Positions 1-5,592 of a stretch of DNA of 5,881 bases are shown piece by piece. Under the pieces are notes generated by a model. That model worked only from the letters and a program-made list of their open reading frames with translations, was not told the DNA's origin and ran no database searches. The position numbers and the translations under genes are program-made. The number at the start of each line of letters is the position of its first letter. Positions within the stretch are counted from its first letter, which is position 1. Location: contig CAZRKL010000155.1 in NCBI GenBank assembly GCA_964600595.1, forward strand, positions 1 to 5,881, given 5' to 3'. This DNA is from DAIOEK01 sp964600595. Its GTDB lineage: Bacteria; Chloroflexota; Anaerolineae; Anaerolineales; Anaerolineaceae.

Positions 1-1
1 C

Positions 2-958
2 ATCTGTGGAGTCCGTTATAACCAGCAGGGAGTCTTGCGTGTACCGTGGGGTTATACCGCCGGAATGGCAGTTGACCCGATCGAGAAAAAACCATTCACC
101 CATTTTATGCCCGGTTCACGCGTACTCACTTTTGGGATGCTGGGATGTAATTTTCACTGCGACTTTTGCCAAAACTGGCATACCAGCCAGGTATTACGCG
201 ACCCGGCGATTGAGAAGCACCGCAGCATAGTGGAGCGTGTATCCGCTGAGACAGTAGTTAAAACAGCCGCACACTACAACGCCCCCATCATTGCCAGTTC
301 TTACAATGAACCGATCATTACCGCGGAATGGTCGAAGGAGATCTTTCAACAGGCGAAAATCAGGGGAATGTCCACCGCCATGGTCTCCAATGGATACGCC
401 ACCTCCGACGTTTTGGATTATCTGCGACCGGTGATGGACGGTTATAAAATCGATTTGAAATCTCTGCGCGAATCGAATTACCGATCCATGGGAGGTGTGT
501 TAGCCCATGTACTGGATTCCATCGCTTACGCCTGGCAGATTGGTTTATGGGTGGAAGTGGTTACCCTGGTGATTCCGGATTACAACAACAGCCCTGAAGA
601 ATTATGGGATATTGCCCGAACGATTCGAAGTGTCTCCGCTGATATTCCCTGGCATGTTACAGGGTTTCACCCTGATTACAAAATGTACGCGAGCCGCTCC
701 ACACAACCACGGGAACTGCAACTGGCAGCAGACATCGGTCAGGAAGCCGGGCTGCATTATGTTTACGCCGGCAACCTCCCCGGCAAGGTGGGGAACCTTG
801 AAAACACGTATTGCCCCAATTGCCAGGCGCTGCTCATCGAACGCAAGGGATACACCCTTGCCGGATATCACATCACCCGCAAAGGTACCTGTCCGCGCTG
901 CAAGACAGAAATACCCGGCGTATGGGCGTACCCCACGGCGCCGGAATTTGAAACCTGA
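2..958 (+). CDS. amrS: AmmeMemoRadiSam system radical SAM enzyme, 5'-truncated by the window edge
   Basis: This frame is open from base 2 and gives 318 residues; the true start lies to the left of the window. The first in-window start-like codon (TTG at 35) is not the start, because the residues before it (ICGVRYNQQGV) already match the conserved Cys-Gly-x-Arg region near the N-terminus of this family. A DPIEKKP segment follows, then the radical SAM cluster motif CNFHCDFC, whose three cysteines are encoded at 146-148, 158-160 and 167-169 and should bind a 4Fe-4S cluster and SAM. Further family landmarks are SSYNEP, KIDLKS, HVTGFHPDYKM and YVYAGNLPG. The C-terminus has two CxxC pairs (CPNC and CPRC) that look like a small metal-binding module. 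The partners AMMECR1 and Memo are not in the window. The family is clear; the reaction and substrate are not known to me. The gene converges on holA with 16 bases between stops. Confidence 0.93.
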   Translation: MCGVRYNQQGVLRVPWGYTAGMAVDPIEKKPFTHFMPGSRVLTFGMLGCNFHCDFCQNWHTSQVLRDPAIEKHRSIVERVSAETVVKTAAHYNAPIIASSYNEPIITAEWSKEIFQQAKIRGMSTAMVSNGYATSDVLDYLRPVMDGYKIDLKSLRESNYRSMGGVLAHVLDSIAYAWQIGLWVEVVTLVIPDYNNSPEELWDIARTIRSVSADIPWHVTGFHPDYKMYASRSTQPRELQLAADIGQEAGLHYVYAGNLPGKVGNLENTYCPNCQALLIERKGYTLAGYHITRKGTCPRCKTEIPGVWAYPTAPEFET

Positions 959-974
959 ACCTTAAGGTACCTGA
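959..974. other. Convergent intergenic gap with two overlapping short palindromes, no visible terminator
   Basis: Only 16 bases separate the stop codons of amrS (plus strand) and holA (minus strand). The gap holds a perfect 10-bp palindrome ACCTTAAGGT at 959-968, overlapped by AGGTACCT at 965-972. Neither forms a GC-rich stem followed by a T-run, so I do not call a terminator. Transcripts from the two sides probably overlap at their 3' ends. Confidence 0.5.
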
Positions 975-2039
975 TTATCCGGAAAACTCAAAAATAAATT
1001 GATCAATCAACACAGCCGGATCGGCGTACCCGGATTTTCCCCCCTGCCCTTTGCTTTCTTCATCTATTTCCATCAGTCGCCGGTAAGCTTGAAGCAGTCT
1101 TTCAGGGCTGAATAAACTCACCTGCCCGACAACCTTTCGGGCTTGAAATTCCATCATGCGCAGCTCTCGAATCAGATCCGCGGCAGAACCACCCGAGGCG
1201 AGAATTTCTTTCGCCTGCAGCATGGTGCGAATATGGGTCACGATCATCGGGAAGATCTCTGTCCGCACATCCAGAGTTTCAAGGAGCTGGTGAAAGATCA
1301 GCGAAGCCTTGCGGGCATCTTTTCCCCCAATGGCATCCGTCAGGTCCCATATCTTCGCCGAAACCACCGAGGTAGACAGTTTCATCACATCCTCAGCGGT
1401 AATCTCTCTTCCGTAGGCGTACAAAATTAGTTTTTCAACTTCTTTCTCAGCCAGCAGGGTATCTCTGCCCACCGCCTGCGCCAATTCTGCGGTAGCGGGC
1501 GGGGCAATTTTACCGCCCATCTCTTGAACCTTGCGGGTGATCCAACCCGGCATCTCCCGTTCTTGCGGAAGCGATACTTCAACTACCTTTGCAGTATCCT
1601 GATGGGTGGCAAGCCACCTGGTCAAAAAATGGCGCTCACCCAATCCCTCCCAACGCAGACCCCCGGCTTTCCATTTCTGATGGTCTTCAATCACCATTAC
1701 CAGCAGAGTCGATTCTGGAATTTCTGATAAGAGCCCGAGGAACTTCTCGCGGGCACCACCCTGTTTTCCACCCCCATCTTCATCTGCGCTACCCCGTTTG
1801 CCCTCAAACCTGTGCAGCGGATTGGTAAGAATTACCAACCGTCGTGAAACAAAAAAGGGAACTGCCATCACCGTGTTTGCCAGTTCATCATGGCTGCAGG
1901 TTTTTCCGTCCAGACGGGATATGTTCATTTCAGCCATATCAGAAGACCCGAGTGAGTGAATGATGGCTTCTATTTGGGCATGGATCGCGGTCTCATCGTC
2001 TCCGCGAAGGATAATGATTCTGGCATCCGGTTGGGTCAT
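975..2039 (-). CDS. holA: DNA polymerase III delta subunit (clamp-loader component)
   Basis: A 354-residue protein, close to the usual HolA length (about 340). Delta is the clamp-loader subunit that opens the beta sliding clamp. The N-terminus (RIIILRGDDE, residues 7-16) is the typical first strand and turn of the degenerate AAA+ domain. PFFVSRRLVIL (61-71) matches the conserved block in the region that contacts the clamp in other delta subunits. GRDTLLAEKEVEKLILYAY (191-209) and the following WDLTDAIGGKDARKA segment match the middle domain. The C-terminal helical collar runs from about 243 to 354 and includes MEIDEESKG (323-331). A Gly/Lys/Asp-rich stretch at 79-98 looks like a flexible insertion. 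The ATG is 15 bases after the RDD gene stop with no good Shine-Dalgarno; the nearest purine-rich block (AGATAGG) is too far from the start, so expression may rely on readthrough or coupling and be low, which suits a low-copy subunit. It is last in the radA cluster. Confidence 0.93.
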   Translation of the reverse strand: MTQPDARIIILRGDDETAIHAQIEAIIHSLGSSDMAEMNISRLDGKTCSHDELANTVMAVPFFVSRRLVILTNPLHRFEGKRGSADEDGGGKQGGAREKFLGLLSEIPESTLLVMVIEDHQKWKAGGLRWEGLGERHFLTRWLATHQDTAKVVEVSLPQEREMPGWITRKVQEMGGKIAPPATAELAQAVGRDTLLAEKEVEKLILYAYGREITAEDVMKLSTSVVSAKIWDLTDAIGGKDARKASLIFHQLLETLDVRTEIFPMIVTHIRTMLQAKEILASGGSAADLIRELRMMEFQARKVVGQVSLFSPERLLQAYRRLMEIDEESKGQGGKSGYADPAVLIDQFIFEFSG

Positions 2040-2054
2040 AATTGGAATATTGAC

Positions 2055-2600
2055 CTATCTAAGGAGAACGACTGTCCCCGCGATCATATCGTGGAGCGCC
2101 TGTTTCTTTGAGGTAAAAGCCGCCATCAGGTAGCCAATGCCAAAGATGAGCGATGAAACAGCCTTCCCGAGAAACCGCCCGGTAGCCGCGCCGAAACCAA
2201 TCGGATCGCCATCCAGGTCTGCCACACGCATGCCAAAAATCCTCTTACCGGGGGTTGCCTGCAACCCTGAACCTTCGAAACCGGCAAAGTACAACCATGA
2301 GAGGATAAAATTGGCAATCAACAAAACAAAGAATATGTCGCCAAAGGAGGAGACAATCTCAGGTGGAATAACGGGATTGTTGGGGTCAATATTCGCATTA
2401 TTCATCAATTCCGTTAGGTTCCCCCCCATCAAAACCATTATTACCTGTGAAATGATTCCGCTGATGATTGAAATTATCGCTGAGTCTACAAGATAACCCC
2501 CAAAGCGGCGGAAAAACCCCGCATACTCAATTTCTTGAGGCGGTTCCTGTTGAATTGTCTCTGTACCTTGCGCAAAAAATGGTGAATCAAAATCAGTCAT
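2055..2600 (-). CDS. RDD family integral membrane protein
   Basis: A 181-residue protein. I start it at the ATG at 2598-2600, which has a strong AGGAGG six bases upstream; the frame is open further upstream, but that part overlaps the preceding gene and has no ribosome site. The RDD signature is present: FFRRFGGYLVD (29-39) carries the conserved Arg and Asp at the start of the first membrane segment (about 36-58). A second segment is at about 88-107 and a third at about 143-162. The second half shows the classic blocks ATPGKRIFGMRV (115-126), a GRFLGK arginine at 142 and QALHDMIAGTVV (167-178). A polar Asn/Pro-rich loop (60-85) joins the first two helices. RDD proteins are small membrane proteins of mostly unknown role; some are reported to act as ion antiporters, which I cannot infer here. 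It sits between the DUF6391-like gene and holA, 10 and 15 bases away. Confidence 0.9.
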   Translation of the reverse strand: MTDFDSPFFAQGTETIQQEPPQEIEYAGFFRRFGGYLVDSAIISIISGIISQVIMVLMGGNLTELMNNANIDPNNPVIPPEIVSSFGDIFFVLLIANFILSWLYFAGFEGSGLQATPGKRIFGMRVADLDGDPIGFGAATGRFLGKAVSSLIFGIGYLMAAFTSKKQALHDMIAGTVVLLR

Positions 2601-2606
2601 TCTTCT

Positions 2607-2612
2607 CCTCCT
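2607..2612 (-). promoter_or_regulatory. Strong Shine-Dalgarno AGGAGG for the RDD gene, overlapping the upstream stop codon
   Basis: Read on the minus strand, TTTAGGAGGAGAAGA precedes the ATG, giving AGGAGG with six bases of spacing. The TAG stop of the DUF6391-like gene (2611-2613) shares its last two bases with this site. Ribosomes finishing the upstream gene therefore stop on the ribosome-binding site of the next one, an arrangement that favours translational coupling. It also decides the RDD start codon. Confidence 0.85.
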
Positions 2613-3132
2613 AAACCGATTGTGTATAAACCCGATATGCCTGCATATCTCCCCGGCTGACATCTTCTATGCGGAGGAGTGAATATTGCCCCAGTGATGG
2701 AGCAGTAGTAACTTGCGTTTGCACGGCGTGTGCAAGCGGCTGCGAAAAGATCAAAGCAAGTGTGCTGAACACCATCATCAAAGGCAGCCTGTCAAATTTG
2801 TCACTCCATTTTTTCCCCACTCCCAGCATACCGACCCAGGCTGCCAGCGCTGAAGCCGAACCCATCACCACAAAATTTGTCCCGCAGTTCGGGTGGAACG
2901 CCAGTGATCTTTCTCCTGAACCCAACCTCTGTACAGCTTCATCCACCGCCTGCCGGACACTTTCAGCAGGGATTTTTCCTATCAGCCAGAATCCGCCTGC
3001 GTCTGAGTAACCGGATACACTTTTTGTCGGGAACTGTTTACTGAGAATATTGATGGTGGCATGTTCTACCGCGTGGTTGCGGCGTATTGCCAGTACTTTT
3101 TGCTGGTTCAAAATGGGCATTAATAACTTCAT
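2611..3132 (-). CDS. Small membrane protein with HxxEH and HPNCGTN motifs, DUF6391-like
   Basis: A 173-residue protein of unknown function, which I associate from memory with DUF6391. Visible landmarks: NHAVEHATINIL (19-30) contains H20-x-x-E23-H24; GYSDAGGFWLIG (41-52); ERSLAFHPNCGTNFVV (74-89) with H80, C83 and N86. Two hydrophobic segments follow at about 87-106 and 117-135, so the N-terminal motif half is probably soluble and the rest membrane anchored. The C-terminal tail (136-173) is polar. The His/Glu/Cys pattern suggests a metal site, and HxxEH is the arrangement used by inverted-zincin peptidases, but overall similarity to them is not visible and I infer no activity. The start at 3132 is preferred over the ATG at 3118-3120 because AGGAG lies five bases upstream. 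It begins two bases after radA and is followed by the RDD gene. Confidence 0.8.
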   Translation of the reverse strand: MKLLMPILNQQKVLAIRRNHAVEHATINILSKQFPTKSVSGYSDAGGFWLIGKIPAESVRQAVDEAVQRLGSGERSLAFHPNCGTNFVVMGSASALAAWVGMLGVGKKWSDKFDRLPLMMVFSTLALIFSQPLAHAVQTQVTTAPSLGQYSLLRIEDVSRGDMQAYRVYTQSV

Positions 3133-3134
3133 TT

Positions 3135-4577
3135 TTACTCCTGGCTTTTCTTGCGTGAAGCAGACTTGATTTCAGGGACGAAAGAATCAGACAACAGCGC
3201 GTATCCCAATGCCTCCCGCAGAGATCGAGCTTCCAGAACCTGGATTCCTTCCGGGTAAGGCTCAACTGCTTTCATTCGGCGGGGTACCACGGCTGTCTTA
3301 AAACCCAGCTTGGCAGCTTCACGCAGACGGGCGTTCATCTGGCTTGCCTGGCGCAGCTCACCCGATAGACCAATTTCTCCAATGAGAACCGTATCTGCCT
3401 TGACGGGGATATCCCGGTAGGATGAGGCAATGGCTGCCGCCATCGCCAGATCGGAGGCAGGTTCATCAATCTGCAGCCCTCCGATGACATTGGCAAACAC
3501 ATCCTGCTCCATCAGGTTCATCCCCGCACGACGGGTGAGCACAGCAACCACCAGCAACAGGCGGTTGAAATCGATGCCATTGGGGGTGCGGCGCGGATTG
3601 CCGTAATTGGTATGGTTGGTTAATGCCTGCACTTCCACCAACAACGGACGGGTTCCTTCCATGGTCACAGCAATGGATGATCCGGGCGTGTTAACCATCC
3701 GTTCCACCAGGAAGGCTTCAGATGGATTTGTCACCTCCACCATTCCGCGCTCCGCCATCTCAAACACGCCTACTTCTGAAGTTGCTCCAAACCTGTTTTT
3801 CACACAACGCAGTAACCGATAACTTTGAAAACGGTCACCTTCCAGGTACAGGACGGTATCCACAATATGCTCGAGCACACGCGGACCGGCAATTAAACCT
3901 TCCTTGGTAACATGTCCAATCACAAACACTGTGATTCCACTGGTTTTTGCCAGCTCCCGCAAGCGCGATGCGCACTCCCGTACCTGAGAAATGGATCCAG
4001 CTGACGAGCGCAAATCAGGCAGGAACATGGTCTGGATGGAATCCACAATCAGGATGGCGGGTTTCACCAGGCTGACGTGTTCCAATATTGCCTGCAAGCT
4101 GGTTTCGGTGACCAGGTAGAGGTCTTTCAGCGTCTCCATCTTTGTTGTTTTTTCATCGAGCAGACGAACCGCCCGCATGTGGATCTGCTTTTCAGATTCC
4201 TCCCCGGAAACATACAGAATTCGGGCAGTTTGTGACATGGTCACTGCCATCTGCAACAACAGGGTCGATTTACCTATACCGGGGTCGCCGCCCACCAACA
4301 CGATTGATCCGGGGACGATACCACCACCCAACACCCGTGAGAACTCACCTATGGGCAGATGCCAGCGGGTTTCTGGTTCCTGGTCGATTTCAATCAGGCG
4401 GCGAGGTTTGGATTGCGATGATAACCCGCCGGGCAGGCGCGCTGGAGCTGTTGTCTCAGATTGGAGAATCTCTTCAACCTGTGAATTCCACGCTCCGCAC
4501 TGTGGACAGCGTCCCACCGGTTGGGCGGTGACCCTTCCACATTCCTGGCAGACATAACGGTGTTGTTGTTTGGGCAT
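3135..4577 (-). CDS. radA: DNA repair protein RadA (Sms), branch-migration ATPase
   Basis: A 480-residue protein of normal RadA length with all expected parts. An N-terminal four-cysteine zinc finger (C10, C13, C24, C27) is followed by a RecA-like ATPase domain with Walker A GDPGIGKST (97-105), the SGEES motif (124-128) and Walker B ILIVD (175-179). The RadA-specific KNRFG motif is at 260-264. A Lon-protease-like C-terminal domain occupies about 300-460 (GIDFNRLLLVVAVLTRRAG, then FANVIGGLQIDEPASDLA). RadA acts in the cytoplasm, extending D-loops and processing recombination intermediates with RecA. I start at the ATG at 4575-4577 because the zinc finger follows directly; the in-frame extension to 4649 runs through the terminator and promoter region and is not family-like. 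No Shine-Dalgarno precedes this ATG, and a TATAAT lies only six bases before it. It is first in a four-gene run, two bases before the DUF6391-like gene. Confidence 0.97.
   Translation of the reverse strand: MPKQQHRYVCQECGRVTAQPVGRCPQCGAWNSQVEEILQSETTAPARLPGGLSSQSKPRRLIEIDQEPETRWHLPIGEFSRVLGGGIVPGSIVLVGGDPGIGKSTLLLQMAVTMSQTARILYVSGEESEKQIHMRAVRLLDEKTTKMETLKDLYLVTETSLQAILEHVSLVKPAILIVDSIQTMFLPDLRSSAGSISQVRECASRLRELAKTSGITVFVIGHVTKEGLIAGPRVLEHIVDTVLYLEGDRFQSYRLLRCVKNRFGATSEVGVFEMAERGMVEVTNPSEAFLVERMVNTPGSSIAVTMEGTRPLLVEVQALTNHTNYGNPRRTPNGIDFNRLLLVVAVLTRRAGMNLMEQDVFANVIGGLQIDEPASDLAMAAAIASSYRDIPVKADTVLIGEIGLSGELRQASQMNARLREAAKLGFKTAVVPRRMKAVEPYPEGIQVLEARSLREALGYALLSDSFVPEIKSASRKKSQE
3138..3142 (-). 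promoter_or_regulatory. Shine-Dalgarno AGGAG of the DUF6391-like gene, inside the end of radA
   Basis: The minus-strand sequence CCAGGAGTAAAAATG places AGGAG in the last codons of radA, directly before its TAA stop and five bases before the next ATG. The layout points to coupled translation and fixes the downstream start codon. Confidence 0.75.
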
Positions 4578-4583
4578 GCAGTA

Positions 4584-4589
4584 ATTATA
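4584..4589 (-). promoter_or_regulatory. Candidate -10 box (TATAAT) for radA, consistent with a leaderless mRNA
   Basis: On the minus strand TATAAT is followed by TACTGC and then the radA ATG. A transcript starting at the usual distance from the -10 box would begin on or next to the A of the ATG. No convincing -35 is seen: at 17-base spacing the hexamer is GCCTGG, which lies in the 14-bp repeat. The site is downstream of the protease terminator, so radA would need its own promoter, which supports the call. Confidence 0.6.
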
Positions 4590-4605
4590 CAGGGAGAAAG
4601 TCTGA

Positions 4606-4661
4606 ACCAGGCTGCCATCCAGTAAATTAAAAAAGCAGCCCGGGATCACCAGGCTGCCATC
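4606..4661. repeat. 14-bp direct repeat ACCAGGCTGCCATC flanking the terminator
   Basis: ACCAGGCTGCCATC occurs exactly at 4606-4619 and again at 4648-4661, a 42-base period. The second copy contains one arm of the protease terminator (read on the minus strand as GATGGCAGCCTGGT). The first copy lies at the radA -35 position. The shared arm means the middle sequence at 4635-4643 could pair with either copy. Confidence 0.8.
4624..4657 (-). terminator. Intrinsic terminator of the serine protease gene
   Basis: On the minus strand, 20 bases after the protease stop, GCAGCCTGG (4657-4649) pairs with CCGGGCTGC (4643-4635) across a five-base loop TGATC. This gives nine base pairs with one T-G wobble. 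The run TTTTTTAATTT (4634-4624) follows directly. The stem, loop and T-run are textbook, and the site insulates the downstream radA cluster from protease transcription. Confidence 0.9.
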
Positions 4662-4676
4662 TTAGATTAATCTGGT

Positions 4677-5489
4677 TTATTCGCCCATGAAAGAATTGAT
4701 GAAATCAAGTACATTCTGGCGGTCTACACGGAACACTCCACCCGTACCGGCGCAGGTGCCGTTCTTGCCGTAGGATGTAATTCCTCCGACCACATTGCTG
4801 GTGCCGATAAAGTTCGGACCACCGGAATCGCCAAAGCAGGTTCCGCCGGTGTTGGCATTATTGGATAGTAGAATGGAGAAGTCGCCCACTGATCCGGGGA
4901 CATTGATCTGGATCAGCTTGGGATGCGCAACCATGCGGATCTTCAGCGCGACGTCCTTCCAGGAGGCGGCATCCGGGAAGCTCTCCTGCAAGCCATACCC
5001 AACCGCGGTGAAAGTGGTGTCTTTAAGACCGCGTTTGGTCTTGAGCTTGTCCAATTCGTTTACCTTAGGCAATTGCCCGTAAACGCTCTTAACCACCGGT
5101 GTATCCAGCACAACCATACCCACATCATGCAGGTAGAATTGCGCAGAGACAAATTCCGGATGTGTATAGGTGGTGCCGTCCACGCTGGTAGCGCCGCCAT
5201 ATGGGTAACCCAAAGCGGCTTGCTGGCTCTGGATATCAGACTCAAACCAGACAGTCGCACGAACCGCGGGTGCTTCGGTGCAGTGCCCGGCAGTGAGGAA
5301 CAATGTGGGGGAAATCAGGGTGCCGCTGCAACGCCAGAGCGGATTTCCATCAGCGTCATCCGCGACCATCAACCCGACATAAGGATGTCCTTCGCCGTCA
5401 GGGTAACCATCCGTAATGGCTCCAGCGAAGCTGAAGGTGCTGGCTATCACCAGCATGGCTATGATAAAAGCAAATACTGTCTTTTTCAT
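4677..5489 (-). CDS. Secreted S1-family (chymotrypsin-fold) serine protease
   Basis: A 270-residue preprotein. The ATG at 5487-5489 is chosen because it gives a clean signal peptide (KK, hydrophobic core about 5-21, likely cleavage after AGA at 24); the in-frame extension upstream translates the riboswitch and terminator and is rejected. The triad is complete: H69 in LTAGHC, D122 in HDVGMVVLD and S222 in GDSGGP. The four mature cysteines fit two standard S1 disulfides, C54-C70 beside the histidine and C218-C246 around the specificity pocket. The residue six before the catalytic Ser, at the base of the S1 pocket, is G216, not the Asp of trypsin, so preference for Lys/Arg is doubtful. The mature chain starts near ITDGYPDGEGHPYVG; cleavage there may serve as activation. 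There is no extra C-terminal anchor or sorting domain, so it is probably released outside the cytoplasmic membrane. It is a single-gene unit with its own promoter, riboswitch and terminator. Confidence 0.93.
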   Translation of the reverse strand: MKKTVFAFIIAMLVIASTFSFAGAITDGYPDGEGHPYVGLMVADDADGNPLWRCSGTLISPTLFLTAGHCTEAPAVRATVWFESDIQSQQAALGYPYGGATSVDGTTYTHPEFVSAQFYLHDVGMVVLDTPVVKSVYGQLPKVNELDKLKTKRGLKDTTFTAVGYGLQESFPDAASWKDVALKIRMVAHPKLIQINVPGSVGDFSILLSNNANTGGTCFGDSGGPNFIGTSNVVGGITSYGKNGTCAGTGGVFRVDRQNVLDFINSFMGE

Positions 5490-5527
5490 AAGTTTCTCCC
5501 TCCAAGGAATAATTTGAAACGAAACAA
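5486..5527 (-). CDS. Possible 13-codon leader ORF overlapping the protease start
   Basis: A TTG at 5525-5527 has GGAGG (5536-5540) eight bases upstream and opens a 13-codon frame (MFRFKLFLGGRNL if initiated with Met). It ends at TGA 5486-5488, overlapping the protease ATG as ATGA. The layout would allow coupled translation. Against it are the non-ATG start and the fact that the protease has its own GGAGG. It may be chance. Confidence 0.2.
   Translation of the reverse strand: MFRFKLFLGGRNL
5499..5503 (-). promoter_or_regulatory. Shine-Dalgarno GGAGG of the protease gene
   Basis: The minus strand reads TTGGAGGGAGAAACTT before the ATG, with GGAGG nine bases from the start. It fixes the start at 5489, giving the signal peptide form. 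It is outside the aptamer and the terminator, so control by the riboswitch should be transcriptional, not by hiding this site. Confidence 0.8.
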
Positions 5528-5563
5528 TAAAAATGCCTCCGCCTCCTTTCCCGGGTAGATATG

Positions 5564-5592
5564 AAAAAACCGCCGAAAAACATCTTCGGCAG
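5564..5592 (-). terminator. Riboswitch expression-platform terminator upstream of the protease
   Basis: On the minus strand CTGCCGAA (5592-5585) pairs with TTCGGCGG (5577-5570) around a seven-base loop GATGTTT, one T-G wobble, and is followed by six Ts (5569-5564). It lies 75 bases before the protease ATG, so it can only act as a conditional attenuator in this transcript. Its left arm and loop are also the 3' end of the aptamer, so the two folds compete. Confidence 0.85.

Noticed and set aside
35..958. Start of amrS at the TTG at 35
   Set aside because: The frame is open to the window edge and the residues before the TTG match the family, so the gene is truncated rather than starting here.
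2601..2663. Upstream start for the RDD protein
   Set aside because: It overlaps the preceding gene, has no ribosome site, and a strong AGGAGG precedes the ATG at 2600.
2669..3010. Plus-strand frame opposite the DUF6391-like gene
   Set aside because: Composition looks like an antisense shadow and no start signals are visible.
4578..4649. N-terminal extension of RadA by 24 residues
   Set aside because: It would translate the TATAAT, the 14-bp repeat and part of the terminator; RadA proteins begin a few residues before the zinc finger.
4664..4673. AGATTAATCT palindrome just after the protease stop
   Set aside because: A 10-bp AT-rich palindrome without loop or T-run; the real terminator lies directly downstream.
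4923..5558. 211-codon plus-strand frame opposite the protease and riboswitch
   Set aside because: No recognisable protein features, no ribosome site, and it lies antisense to a clear gene plus structured RNA; it is a shadow frame.
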